Source of the DNA: Ardenticatenales bacterium
Lineage (GTDB): Bacteria; Chloroflexota; Anaerolineae; Promineifilales; Promineifilaceae
Reading direction: 5' to 3'
NCBI GenBank assembly: GCA_020634575.1
Contig: JACKBM010000031.1
Span: forward strand, 10,398-74,397
DNA: 64,000 nt
Part shown: positions 9,251-17,687 of the stretch, in pieces
Layout of the letters: each line of letters begins with the position of its first letter
Numbering within the stretch: position 1 is the stretch's first letter
Translations under genes and position numbers: made by a program
Notes under the pieces: generated by a model
What the model was told of the DNA's origin: nothing
Database searches by the model: none
Seen by the model: only the letters and a program-made list of their open reading frames with translations

Positions 9251-9259
9251 CGAAAGACC

Positions 9260-9532
9260 ATGGACAACAAAGAACATCAAACCCAGGTACATACCCTGCT
9301 GCGCCAGCTCCATCACGAGCTGCGGCATGTCGACCAGATCTCCGACCGGGATCGGGAACTCCTGAACCATCTCAGCCAGCACGTCGAGGCGGCGCTGGCC
9401 CAGGCCGACCAGCCTGACGAGCCGTTGAGCAGCCGGCTGGAAGCGGCCGTGGCCGAGCTGACCACAACCCATGCGACCATTGTTAGCCTGCTTAATCAGA
9501 TCAGCGCGGCCCTGAGTAACATGGGCATCTAG
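9260..9532 (+). CDS. DUF4404 family small helical protein
   Basis: A 90-residue acidic protein with almost entirely helical, coiled-coil-like sequence (HTLLRQLHHELRHVD, EAALAQADQP, LEAAVAELTTTH). Length and pattern match DUF4404, a small family of unknown function. It lies nine bases after the S41 protease and 14 before the VIT1-like transporter, so it is probably co-transcribed with them. Confidence 0.75.
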   Translation: MDNKEHQTQVHTLLRQLHHELRHVDQISDRDRELLNHLSQHVEAALAQADQPDEPLSSRLEAAVAELTTTHATIVSLLNQISAALSNMGI

Positions 9533-9546
9533 CCAGGAGGTACAAG

Positions 9547-10242
9547 ATGCCCACCACAGCTCACATCGAAAAGCACTTTACGGCCAGCGATACGGTCCGC
9601 GACATCGTCATCGGCATGTCGGATGGTTTGACGGTGCCGTTTGCGCTGGCCGCCGGCCTATCCGGCGCCGCTGCAGCCACCAATGTCGTGGTGACGGCGG
9701 GGCTGGCCGAAATCGCGGCCGGCTCCATCGCCATGGGGCTGGGCGGTTATCTGGCAGCGCGCTCCGATGCGGAGCATTACCAGGCCGAGTACCGGCGCGA
9801 AACCGCCGAAACGGAGACGATGCCGGCGGCCGAGAGCGCAGAGGTGGCAGACGTTTTCCGGCGGTACGGTTTGGCGGAGGAGCAGATCCGGCCGGTCGTC
9901 GCCGCCATTCGTGCTGACAAAGAACAATGGGTGGAGTTCATGATGCGCTTTGAATTGGGGCTGGAACCGCCAGAACCGGCCCGGGCCCGCCAAAGTGCCC
10001 TGACGATCGCTCTGTCCTACATCGCCGGCGGCCTGGTGCCCCTGTCACCCTATATCCTGCTGAACGATCTGCAAAGTGCGCTTCTGGTGTCAGTCGGCCT
10101 GACGTTGGTCGCGCTTTTTCTCTTTGGCTACTTCAAGGGCCGCTTTACCGGCGCCACACCCTGGCGCAGCGGCTGGCAAACGATCCTGGTCGGCGGGCTG
10201 GCGGCGGGCGCAGCGTTCCTGCTGGCCCGGCTGATTGGCTAG
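9547..10242 (+). CDS. VIT1/CCC1 family transporter
   Basis: A 231-residue membrane protein of the vacuolar iron transporter family. The signature DIVIGMSDGLTVPFALAAGLSGA in the first helix and GSIAMGLGGYLAARSDAEHY in the second are diagnostic. A cytoplasmic Glu-rich metal-binding insertion (residues about 75-145) follows, then three further helices. Eukaryotic relatives export Fe(II) or Mn(II) from the cytosol, and a bacterial role in iron or manganese efflux is the natural inference. AGGAGG lies seven bases before ATG. The DUF1003 gene follows after three bases. Confidence 0.9.
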   Translation: MPTTAHIEKHFTASDTVRDIVIGMSDGLTVPFALAAGLSGAAAATNVVVTAGLAEIAAGSIAMGLGGYLAARSDAEHYQAEYRRETAETETMPAAESAEVADVFRRYGLAEEQIRPVVAAIRADKEQWVEFMMRFELGLEPPEPARARQSALTIALSYIAGGLVPLSPYILLNDLQSALLVSVGLTLVALFLFGYFKGRFTGATPWRSGWQTILVGGLAAGAAFLLARLIG

Positions 10243-10245
10243 GCT

Positions 10246-10734
10246 ATGAAACGATTAACCTTTCCCCATCCCTTTACTCATGACCATTCGCCGGTCCAGG
10301 ATGTCAACCGGCTGCTCGACGAGCGCGCCTCTCAGGGCGAACGGGCGGCAGATTGGGTCGCTACGGCCGTTGGTTCCTGGCGCTTCATCATTGGGCAAAC
10401 CTTGCTCCTTATTCTCTGGGTCATTTTGAATGTGACGGCCCTGATCAAACATTGGGATCCGTATCCGTTTATCCTGATGAACCTGTTCATGTCGCTGCAG
10501 GCAGCCTTTACGGCCCCCGTTATCATGATGAGCCAGAACCGGCAGGCAGCCCGCGACCGGCTGGAGGCCCACAATGATTTTGTGATTAACCTGAAGGCCG
10601 AAGAGGAAATCCGGGCTGTCCTGGATCATCTGGCCGCTCAGGATGCGGCGTTGTTAACCATCCACCAGCAATTGGCTGCCCTGACAGCAGGCCAAAGCGG
10701 CGCTGGAACCGGTCCGCTACCAGCCGAGATATGA
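10246..10734 (+). CDS. DUF1003 family membrane protein
   Basis: 162 residues with two helices: SWRFIIGQTLLLILWVILNV and ILMNLFMSLQAAFTAPVIMM, followed by SQNRQAARDRLEAHNDFVINLKAEEEI. This is the standard DUF1003 core. Function is unknown; these proteins commonly lie beside metal or stress transporters. It starts three bases after the VIT1-like gene, so the two are almost certainly translated from one mRNA. Confidence 0.85.
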   Translation: MKRLTFPHPFTHDHSPVQDVNRLLDERASQGERAADWVATAVGSWRFIIGQTLLLILWVILNVTALIKHWDPYPFILMNLFMSLQAAFTAPVIMMSQNRQAARDRLEAHNDFVINLKAEEEIRAVLDHLAAQDAALLTIHQQLAALTAGQSGAGTGPLPAEI

Positions 10735-10785
10735 TAAAATCCAGCCCAGGAGTCCGCTAGCCAAGCTCTGGGTAGCGGCCAGAAT

Positions 10786-12369
10786 ATGCGAGTTCCTGGT
10801 ATGAAAGGCAGAGGACTGCCGGATTTGCTTAACAGCTTGCAGGCAAGGATGACATTGGTCTTTAGCCTGCTCGTCATGCTGTTGCTGCTCATTCTGATCA
10901 TTTCCCTGGAGATCACCACCGCATCAGAATCGTTTGATCCCGATATGGCTGTGGCCCATTTGCAGCGCCATTTGTGGATTGCCGGCCTGATTGCCATGGT
11001 TGTCTTTGGTGCCGTGGCCTGGTATTTTGCCGGGCGCATTGCCCACCCCCTGAAAACCATCTCCGCCGCAGCTGAAGCAATCCGCCGAACCGGTCACGAA
11101 CAAATTATCCCTACCTTCGCCGGTAAAGATGAAGTCGCCAGCCTGTCGCGCTCGCTGAATGTGCTGGTCGCCACCCTCCGCACCCAACAGCAATCGCTCC
11201 ACGAGGCTAACACCGTCCTGGAAGCGCGCGTCCGGCAACGGACCAATCAGCTGGCAGCCCTTTACGACATCCTGGCTATGCGAAGCGAGGTGCGCGATCT
11301 GCCGGCGTTGTTGCAGCAAGCGCTGGAGCGGATCCTGCGCACCGCCCGCGCCGATACCGGCAGCGTCTTTCTGCTCAGCCAGGACGAGACCATGCTGCAG
11401 CTCGTCGCCCAGGTTGGCCAGGCGCTGCCCCCGAACACAACCGTCCCCAGCGACCAGCCTCTAGCCCAGGAGATCCTGGCGGGCACCACCTATTTGCAGC
11501 GCTCGCCGCTGGATTACGATGCCAATCCACTCCTCGGCGATCCGGCTGAAACGCGTAAGGCGGCGCTCTGTCTCCCGTTGCGCTTCAGCGAACGCCACCT
11601 GGGCATTATGATCGTGTATGCCAGCCATTTTGAGCTCATTGATCAAGAAGAGACAGACCTGTTAACCTCCCTGGCGGCCCAGCTGGCCATCGTCATTGAA
11701 AACACACGGCTGCGGCAGCAGGCCGACCAGCTGGCCGTCCTCGACGAGCGCAACCGGCTGGCCCGTGAACTACATGATTCAGTCACCCAGGGGCTTTATA
11801 GTGCCGCCCTATTTGCCGAAGCCAGCCTGAAACAGGCCGAGTTAGGGAACCAGGAAAAATCACAGGCGTATATCAGTGAAGTCCTGGAATCAAGCCGCCA
11901 GGCGCTCAAGGAAATGCGGTTGCTCATCCATAAATTGCGCCCTTCATCCGTCGAAAAAGAGGGGCTGGCGCAAGCGATTGAACAACGGCTTAAGGCAGTT
12001 GAAGAGCGTTCCGGCATCAGCTATGAGCTGGCGATCGCCAGGCCGCTTCAGCTTGAGGCAGCCATCGAAGATACGCTGTATTTTATGGCAACTGAGGCGC
12101 TAAATAACGCCCTGAAACACGCCCAGGCCACCGTAATCCAGGTGGAAATTGCACAATCAGAACAAGCTGTTACCATGTCCATTCGTGACAATGGCCGGGG
12201 TTTTGATCCGGCCGGTGCCGGCGCCAGCGGTGGCTATGGGTTGACGACCTTGCAAGAGCGGGCCGCCGCCCAGCAGGGCACATTGACGATTAATTCCACC
12301 CCCGGCGAAGGGACGCTTGTCCAGGTGACCTTGCCCACGGCGGACGCCGTCGTCAGGGTCAACAATTGA
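10786..12369 (+). CDS. Membrane sensor histidine kinase (HAMP-GAF-HisKA_3, LiaS/NarX type)
   Basis: 527 residues. Two membrane helices (about 23-45 and 62-85) flank an extracellular loop of only about 20 residues. A HAMP segment (85-135), a coiled coil, a GAF domain (about 165-305), the HisKA_3 dimerisation domain with phospho-acceptor H330 in ARELHDSVTQG, and a HATPase domain (NNALKH, RDNGRGFD, GYGLTTLQERA) follow. The tiny loop suggests sensing in the membrane or by the GAF domain. The response regulator starts 20 bases downstream, forming a cognate pair. Confidence 0.92.
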   Translation: MRVPGMKGRGLPDLLNSLQARMTLVFSLLVMLLLLILIISLEITTASESFDPDMAVAHLQRHLWIAGLIAMVVFGAVAWYFAGRIAHPLKTISAAAEAIRRTGHEQIIPTFAGKDEVASLSRSLNVLVATLRTQQQSLHEANTVLEARVRQRTNQLAALYDILAMRSEVRDLPALLQQALERILRTARADTGSVFLLSQDETMLQLVAQVGQALPPNTTVPSDQPLAQEILAGTTYLQRSPLDYDANPLLGDPAETRKAALCLPLRFSERHLGIMIVYASHFELIDQEETDLLTSLAAQLAIVIENTRLRQQADQLAVLDERNRLARELHDSVTQGLYSAALFAEASLKQAELGNQEKSQAYISEVLESSRQALKEMRLLIHKLRPSSVEKEGLAQAIEQRLKAVEERSGISYELAIARPLQLEAAIEDTLYFMATEALNNALKHAQATVIQVEIAQSEQAVTMSIRDNGRGFDPAGAGASGGYGLTTLQERAAAQQGTLTINSTPGEGTLVQVTLPTADAVVRVNN

Positions 12370-12389
12370 GGTCACCGGAAGGAATAGAG

Positions 12390-13049
12390 ATGAGTGGGAA
12401 GATTCGTGTATTTTTAGCCGACGACCATGATGTTGTGCGGCGTGGTTTGCAGGCCCTGATAGAGTCAGAACCGGACATGGAGGTTGTTGGCTTTGCCGAG
12501 AATGGGGCTGAAGCGGTGCGCCGGTTGGGCCAGCTCCAGGTCGACGTCGTCCTGCTGGATATGAAGATGCCGATCAAAACCGGCCTGGAAGCGCTGGTGG
12601 AAATCAAGGCGCTTCAACCCGACCAACGGGTCCTGGTGCTGACCAGTTTCAGCGACGACGAGATGGTGTTTTCCGCCATCAAAGCCGGGGCTCTGGGTTA
12701 TCTGCTTAAAGATGCGCAGGGCCATGAGCTGACCCAGGCCATTCGCAATGCCCATGAAGGTAAATCGACGCTCTCGCCGGACGTCGCCCTGAAAGTCATT
12801 CAGGAGCTGAACAAGCCGGCCCATCCCCAGGCGGAGTTGACCGAAGACCCGCTGACAGAGCGCGAAGAAGAGATTTTGCGCCAGGTGGCCCGGGGGCTGA
12901 GCAACCAGGAGATCGCGGATGAGCTGTTTGTCAGCGAGCGTACCGTCCGTACCCACATCAGCAACATCCTGGGCAAGCTGCACCTGGCCAATCGAACCCA
13001 GGCAACCCTTTACGCCCTCCGTGAAGGCATCGCCGACCTCGACGAATAG
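12390..13049 (+). CDS. NarL/LiaR-family response regulator
   Basis: 219 residues. The receiver domain has the acidic pair in LADDHD, phospho-acceptor D57 in VVLLDMKMP, T in VLTSFS and K in YLLKDA. A C-terminal LuxR-type helix-turn-helix follows (LTEREEEIL, GLSNQEIADELFVSERTVRTH). I chose ATG 12390 because GGAAGG lies eight bases ahead; an in-frame ATG at 12366 overlaps the kinase stop. It is phosphorylated by the adjacent kinase. It is highly similar along its length to the regulator at 29,440-30,111, so the two systems are recent paralogues. Confidence 0.93.
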   Translation: MSGKIRVFLADDHDVVRRGLQALIESEPDMEVVGFAENGAEAVRRLGQLQVDVVLLDMKMPIKTGLEALVEIKALQPDQRVLVLTSFSDDEMVFSAIKAGALGYLLKDAQGHELTQAIRNAHEGKSTLSPDVALKVIQELNKPAHPQAELTEDPLTEREEEILRQVARGLSNQEIADELFVSERTVRTHISNILGKLHLANRTQATLYALREGIADLDE

Positions 13050-13051
13050 AG

Positions 13052-13082
13052 AGCAGGCGCGGCAGACATGGCCGCGCCTGCT
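13052..13082. terminator. Bidirectional hairpin between convergent genes
   Basis: AGCAGGCGCGGC (13052-13063) and GCCGCGCCTGCT (13071-13082) form a perfect 12-bp stem with a 7-base loop, AGACATG. It fills the 39-base gap between the response regulator and the convergent 1096-residue gene. There is no long U-tract on either side, so termination may be inefficient or need Rho. Confidence 0.75.
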
Positions 13083-13088
13083 GCCATT

Positions 13089-16000
13089 CTACAAAGAAAC
13101 AGAGGATGACGGTTCCAGAGTCGTCAACGGCGCTGGCCTTGTAACGGGTGCTGCGGCCGTCTGAATCGTCTTGAGATAGCCCCAGAACATCAGACTCACG
13201 CCAAGCGTCATGGCGATATAAAGATATTGCTCGTGGCCCAAGCGGGTGAGGCTACCGCCGGCAGCGACCACCATCGCCCCCCCGGCCAGCAGCAACAGAC
13301 CAACCATCCGCAACCGCATGATGCCCTGCCGCCAGAACTGCCAGGCGGACCAGAGCGCGCCGCCTACCAGGATGAGCGTCCCCAGACTATTCAAACCAAT
13401 TGTTAAGATGGTTAGCGGCAGCGGTTTGCTCAGAGCGCCCCACCCTTCGGCGGCCAGAAGCGCCGGATCGACAGGGGTCAGGTTGATCAACCCAAGGCCG
13501 TAGCCGGACAGGCCCAGCATCAGCCAGGTCCCAGCCGTGCGCAACGTCTGGTTGTGGACGACAACCAGCCAGGTGCCCAGACCCAGCCAGCCAACCACCA
13601 ATGTCGCGCCAAAGATGTAGTAGAAGCGGGCCAGGAAGGGCGTCCAGCCCCAGATGTCGCCAACAAACTGGCTGCCGGCGGCGGCGGCGAACATGGCAAA
13701 GGCGACGGTCCAGGCTGCTTCGTGGGCGCGCCATTTCCGCCGCAGGCGCCGCGCCATCAGCAGCATCATAAGCGCACTCACCAGAGCGGCCGACAGCGGC
13801 CAGATCTCCAGCCAACGGCTGGCGCCAGCGGCCGGCACGACCGGCGCAACCGCCGCCGGGGCCACAAAGGGCAGCGCCGTTACGGCCGGATCAACGCGGA
13901 AATAATAATAGTCCCGGCCGGCAAACATGCCGCCCGTCGGCACATCCAGCATGTAGGCGCCCGGTTCCAGGGTCTCCAGCGGTCGCAAGACCATTTCACG
14001 CTGAAATGAGGTCTCCTGGGCTGCCAGCGGGATCAGATGGCCATCATCGGCGTGGAAGAGCCGGTAGCTAGCCGGGCTGTCGAGCCCCTTTTGCCGGATG
14101 GTGAAACCCTGCAGATGTGACGGGTTCAGCACGGGAGATTCGGCCGGAAAGTCGTCGACGGGAAAGCTCCAGGCAAACAGCTTCACCAGCCCCTGGTCGG
14201 TGGCATCCGCCACATTCAGGTAGGCGCCATCCGCCCGGTCGGGCAGCTCATCAACCAGAGGTTGCGGGCTGGAGAGGTCAGCCGGCAGCCCGGACAAAAG
14301 AGGAACGAGGGGTACGCTGAGGAGCACCAGCAGCAGGAAGCCGGCGCCGATTTTGAGACCGCGGGGAATGGGTGTTGGGGAGGGCTTTGATGGGGTCCTG
14401 GCCGGGGATGGAGTAACACGATGCGGAACCGGCCGGTGCGCCCGCAAAAAGAGCCCCAGCAACCCCGCACTCAACCCGGCCGATACCGGCAGCCAGACCA
14501 GCAAGGTATGCCAGCCCCATTGGGAAAAAACCGTGCCCGTAAACGGTGAGAACAACATGGGCAGCAACGCCCAGGCAATCGACGGGCCGATCAACATCAG
14601 GGCCACGGCGACCAGAGCCTGGCCGCTGAATAACCAGCCCAAACCAGGCCAGCCAAACAGCCCACCCAGCAACTCCATACCGACGACATACGCCAGCGGA
14701 ATACGCCCCAACCGCGCCGGCATCGGGCCGGCAAAGCGGCCGGGCAGTTGCCCCATCTCCGCCGCCATCCGGGTCCGGTAAGCCGGCGTCGCCCGATAAA
14801 CCGCCGTGGCAAAAGCAAAGAAACCGAGCACTAGAGGCAACGCCGAAATCATCAGGAGCCAGGGCGCCAGCCAGCCGAGCTGTTCCGCCGCTGCCACGCT
14901 GCTCAACCCCTGCCGCATCAGACCCAGCCGCACCAGACCCAGCACCAGCGTCGTCACGTAATAGGCGAAGATGCCGCCGCCGATGCCATACAGGCTTCGT
15001 TTCACCAGCCGTGGCTCGGGTTGCCTACCGACCAGCTCAGGCAGCAGCCAGTAAACAACGCCCATCAGGGCCGGCAGCACACCGCCAATCATGTTGAGTT
15101 GGGCATGGATATTGGGCACTTCTTCGGCGTTCGTCAGGTAGTAGGCGGTCGTTGGCAGCACTTGCAAGAGACCCTGCAAGGTGCCCACAACCAGCGCCGC
15201 GCTAGACAAGAACCAGAAAGCGGCCGGTGTAGCAGCTTTGAACTGCCGGAATGACGAACGCCAATCCAGCAAGCGCCACAAGTTGATGAAATAGAGCCAG
15301 AAGCCGGCAAACATTGTCGAGCCAGCCAGGGCCAGCAGCAAACGCAGATGGCGGCCCATGAATCCGGCCAGCAGTCGCCACATCGGGCCACCATAGCCGC
15401 CCAGGGAGAGGCCGCCCAACAGGAAGACCAGGTAAAAGAACAGCGAACCCGGCACCAGCGTCCAAAAGAGGCTATTGGCGCGCCGTCGCGCAGCGTCAGG
15501 GGCCAGCTCCCTGCCGGCAAAGCGGGGAGCAAAGTAAAGCAAAAAGGCGGCCAGGGAGACCATCATGCCGGTAACCAGATTGATGTGCGCGTGGCTGATC
15601 GGATCGACATATTGGCCGAATTTGCCGGCAGCATGGATCCAGTCCGCATTAGCCGGCAACACCTGCAAAACACCCTGCACCGTGCCGATGAACAGGGCCA
15701 GCGCCGAAACAACGCTGAATTTGGTCAGATACCCATATGGCTTTACCCTGACATGCCGGCCAACCCAGGCGGTTAGCAACACGTTGAGCACATAGGTCCA
15801 GTAGCCGACTCCCATGATGGTCGAGGTAATCCGGGTTGGCACAGTATGCCAGGAGCCGATGGCCTCCTTGGCCGCCTGGTATTCCCAGCCCTGCCGCACC
15901 ATGGCACCTTCAACCAGGCCCAGAATCAGCCAGGCCAGGTAAAAGCCAAAAACGCCGATCACTGTAAACCAGAGGGAGGCGGAGGCCAGCGCCGTGCTGT

Positions 16001-16379
16001 AGAGCGGCCGGTTGACAAAGCGGGGCAGCAGATACCAGGTCAGCCCGGTCAGCAGCACGGTACCACCGCCCACAATGATGATGTGTGAATTGGCCAGATC
16101 GCGGAAGAGATGGCCGCCGTAACCAGCCTGCCAGAGCCAGGTCCAGAACCCGGGCAGGTTCTTGACCATGATGTGCAGACCGCCCAGCAACAACGCCAGC
16201 GCCGCGGCCAGGAAGTAGCGGGGAATATGTTGATCGTAGGCGTGAATCTCTGCTTCTGTGTAGCTATCCTTGTGCGTAACCACGGCCCCTGGCACCAGCC
16301 AGAGGACCGTCCCGATAATGGCCGCAGCCGCCACAACCATCAACAACAGATCATTGGCACTCCATTCAAGTAAAAACAT
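13089..16379 (-). CDS. Giant tandem CcoN-like membrane protein with soluble domain and 7-TM tail
   Basis: 1096 residues, last gene of the oxidase operon. Module 1 (about 1-370) has H99 in a helix-2-like segment and H263/H265 in ISHAH, preceded by GTVQGVLQVLP. Module 2 (about 385-645) repeats this as GTLQGLLQVLP then NIHAQLN, keeping only H425. Both match helices 9-10 of the CcoN in the same operon (VQGSFEAIQ then VAHAHLALLG). No copper-ligand His-His pair or helix-6 His-Asn motif is visible. A Pro/Arg-rich linker (645-675), one helix, a beta-rich soluble domain (about 700-850) and seven helices (about 855-1068) follow. It could be an electron-transfer, assembly or sensory partner of the oxidase. 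A single start ATG lies after GAGGAATGAGGCC. Confidence 0.8.
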   Translation of the reverse strand: MFLLEWSANDLLLMVVAAAAIIGTVLWLVPGAVVTHKDSYTEAEIHAYDQHIPRYFLAAALALLLGGLHIMVKNLPGFWTWLWQAGYGGHLFRDLANSHIIIVGGGTVLLTGLTWYLLPRFVNRPLYSTALASASLWFTVIGVFGFYLAWLILGLVEGAMVRQGWEYQAAKEAIGSWHTVPTRITSTIMGVGYWTYVLNVLLTAWVGRHVRVKPYGYLTKFSVVSALALFIGTVQGVLQVLPANADWIHAAGKFGQYVDPISHAHINLVTGMMVSLAAFLLYFAPRFAGRELAPDAARRRANSLFWTLVPGSLFFYLVFLLGGLSLGGYGGPMWRLLAGFMGRHLRLLLALAGSTMFAGFWLYFINLWRLLDWRSSFRQFKAATPAAFWFLSSAALVVGTLQGLLQVLPTTAYYLTNAEEVPNIHAQLNMIGGVLPALMGVVYWLLPELVGRQPEPRLVKRSLYGIGGGIFAYYVTTLVLGLVRLGLMRQGLSSVAAAEQLGWLAPWLLMISALPLVLGFFAFATAVYRATPAYRTRMAAEMGQLPGRFAGPMPARLGRIPLAYVVGMELLGGLFGWPGLGWLFSGQALVAVALMLIGPSIAWALLPMLFSPFTGTVFSQWGWHTLLVWLPVSAGLSAGLLGLFLRAHRPVPHRVTPSPARTPSKPSPTPIPRGLKIGAGFLLLVLLSVPLVPLLSGLPADLSSPQPLVDELPDRADGAYLNVADATDQGLVKLFAWSFPVDDFPAESPVLNPSHLQGFTIRQKGLDSPASYRLFHADDGHLIPLAAQETSFQREMVLRPLETLEPGAYMLDVPTGGMFAGRDYYYFRVDPAVTALPFVAPAAVAPVVPAAGASRWLEIWPLSAALVSALMMLLMARRLRRKWRAHEAAWTVAFAMFAAAAGSQFVGDIWGWTPFLARFYYIFGATLVVGWLGLGTWLVVVHNQTLRTAGTWLMLGLSGYGLGLINLTPVDPALLAAEGWGALSKPLPLTILTIGLNSLGTLILVGGALWSAWQFWRQGIMRLRMVGLLLLAGGAMVVAAGGSLTRLGHEQYLYIAMTLGVSLMFWGYLKTIQTAAAPVTRPAPLTTLEPSSSVSL

Positions 16380-16403
16380 GGCCTCATTCCTCCTCAGGGT
16401 CAG

Positions 16404-16625
16404 TTAGCGAATGCCGGGTTCCAGCAAATAAATGAGGCCTGTCCAGACCAGATAAGTCGCGATCATCAGGAGCAGAACCCACCAATCGCGCCAGCCGCGA
16501 CGCTGGTGCTGCCAGCGATCGTCGTCGCGTTCCAAGCTGGTTTGCTCGGCAGCCGAGCTTTGGTCCTGGGAATCAGCAGCGACGATCTCCGATTCATCAG
16601 GATTGTTTGAGGGAAACTCATTCAT
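16404..16625 (-). CDS. Small single-TM protein of the oxidase operon
   Basis: 73 residues: a hydrophilic acidic, Gln/Asp/Ser-rich N-terminus (about 30 residues), a basic patch (QHQRRGWRDWW), then one helix (VLLLMIATYLVWTGLIYLL) and a short tail. It resembles small accessory oxidase subunits in size and topology only; no family was recognised. GGAG lies six bases before ATG 16625; an in-frame ATG four codons upstream would have no site. It sits 24 bases before the 1096-residue gene. Confidence 0.68.
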   Translation of the reverse strand: MNEFPSNNPDESEIVAADSQDQSSAAEQTSLERDDDRWQHQRRGWRDWWVLLLMIATYLVWTGLIYLLEPGIR

Positions 16626-16685
16626 GATATTCTCCAAAGAAGTGCCAGGCGGCGGACCGCACTCAATTTGGCAAGATACAAGCTA

Positions 16686-16994
16686 TCAGGCGATCTCTTC
16701 GTACAGGTCAACCTGCAGGGAGATGGGCGGTGGCAGCACCGCTCTGAGCACGGCATCAACCGTGACACCATTCTCCAGCCAGAGCGCCAGCTGGTCGGGA
16801 TAATCCCAGTTGGTGACAGCGACCAGTTTGATGGTGTCGTCGTCCAGGTCGCGCGCCCAGAAATCAAACCCCTGCCAGCCAGGCAGCGACTGTAAATGCA
16901 TCTTCAACGAGAGGAGGGAAAAGTAAGCTTCGTCCCAGGCAGCTCGGGCAACAACAGCCTGAACCATTTGTGAATAGGCAGTTACGGAACTCAT
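16686..16994 (-). CDS. ABM-like (dimeric alpha-beta barrel) small protein in the oxidase operon
   Basis: 102 residues. The pattern AVVARAAWDEAYFSLLSLKMHLQSLPGWQGFDFWARD followed by a beta strand (KLVAVTNWDYPDQLALWLE) resembles the antibiotic-biosynthesis monooxygenase fold, which includes heme-degrading and heme-binding enzymes. Key heme ligands cannot be assigned by eye. The start follows GAGGAGG. It lies ten bases after the upstream small membrane subunit, so it belongs to the operon; a link to heme or to oxidase quality control is only a guess. Confidence 0.6.
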   Translation of the reverse strand: MSSVTAYSQMVQAVVARAAWDEAYFSLLSLKMHLQSLPGWQGFDFWARDLDDDTIKLVAVTNWDYPDQLALWLENGVTVDAVLRAVLPPPISLQVDLYEEIA

Positions 16995-17004
16995 GGGCCC
17001 TCCT

Positions 17005-17355
17005 CTAGTAGATCTGCCCGTTCAGCAGATCCAGCACAGTCACGATAATCAGCCAGATCGCCATGGCGATGAAAAAGATGGTCAGGAACGGGCCAACCGG
17101 TCCGTTGCCTTCCTGGATGTGGCCATCGTAGGATTCAACCGGGTAAGGCTCCTGGCTGGCGCGGGTGGTGCGCTGCCAGCGGGTGTAGGCAAAAAAGCCG
17201 GCAGTGAGAATGACAAACCAGAACAAGAACCAGAGCAGGACATCGGCGTGGATGGTATAGGCCTGACGGAACTGGTTCAGATAATGGCTGAAAAGGTGCT
17301 GGTAATATTCGCGAACTACCTCACCACTACTGCCGGTTGGAACTTGCGGATTCAT
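17005..17355 (-). CDS. Two-TM small subunit, possibly a CcoP membrane anchor without cytochrome
   Basis: 116 residues with two helices (ADVLLWFLFWFVILTAGFFAY and FLTIFFIAMAIWLIIVTVLDLL) joined by a loop containing ESYDGHIQEGNGPVG. That loop recalls the DGI-EENNP segment before a CcoP membrane anchor, but there is no CxxCH motif. Because a second cytochrome c is fused to CcoO here, this could be the detached CcoP anchor (inference). The ribosome-binding site AGGAGGTGAC is a near-perfect match. Its start overlaps the stop of the preceding gene by four bases. Confidence 0.6.
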   Translation of the reverse strand: MNPQVPTGSSGEVVREYYQHLFSHYLNQFRQAYTIHADVLLWFLFWFVILTAGFFAYTRWQRTTRASQEPYPVESYDGHIQEGNGPVGPFLTIFFIAMAIWLIIVTVLDLLNGQIY

Positions 17356-17687
17356 GCGTCACCTCCTGTCTCGGCCCATTCAGGCGTGTAATAATCCTCT
17401 TCCTCAATATCGAGAATGTAATATTTGGCGTCCTCCAGGTTACTGAGCAGGCCGGCCTTGAGCGCCAGCAGGAAGACAACCAGGGCGGCGCCAGCGAACA
17501 GGATGAAGCTGAGGAACATCCAGTCCGCCATCACCCATTCACTGCCTTCCGGCGCCTCGTGCGCCAGCGCCGGCCGGACCAGCCAGAAGAGCGCCACCAG
17601 CGTCATCACCAGGCTGGTGATGAATTTGGACCGCTGGGAAGCAGTCTGCGGCCGGGTGCGTCGTGTGTGTCGGGTTAATTTATTCAT
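17352..17687 (-). CDS. CcoS-like protein with N-terminal signal/anchor
   Basis: 111 residues. A basic N-terminus precedes a helix ending in ALAHEAPEG, which may be a cleavable signal. A second helix (WMFLSFILFAGAALVVFLLALKAG) leads into LLSNLEDAKYYILDIEEED. That ending resembles the CcoS assembly factor, where a helix is followed by SGQFDDLEGPAxRIL. CcoS is normally about 50-70 residues without a signal. Its start overlaps the CcoO-cytochrome gene by eight bases. CcoS is needed for heme or copper insertion in cbb3 oxidase; that role here is an inference. Confidence 0.55.
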   Translation of the reverse strand: MNKLTRHTRRTRPQTASQRSKFITSLVMTLVALFWLVRPALAHEAPEGSEWVMADWMFLSFILFAGAALVVFLLALKAGLLSNLEDAKYYILDIEEEDYYTPEWAETGGDA

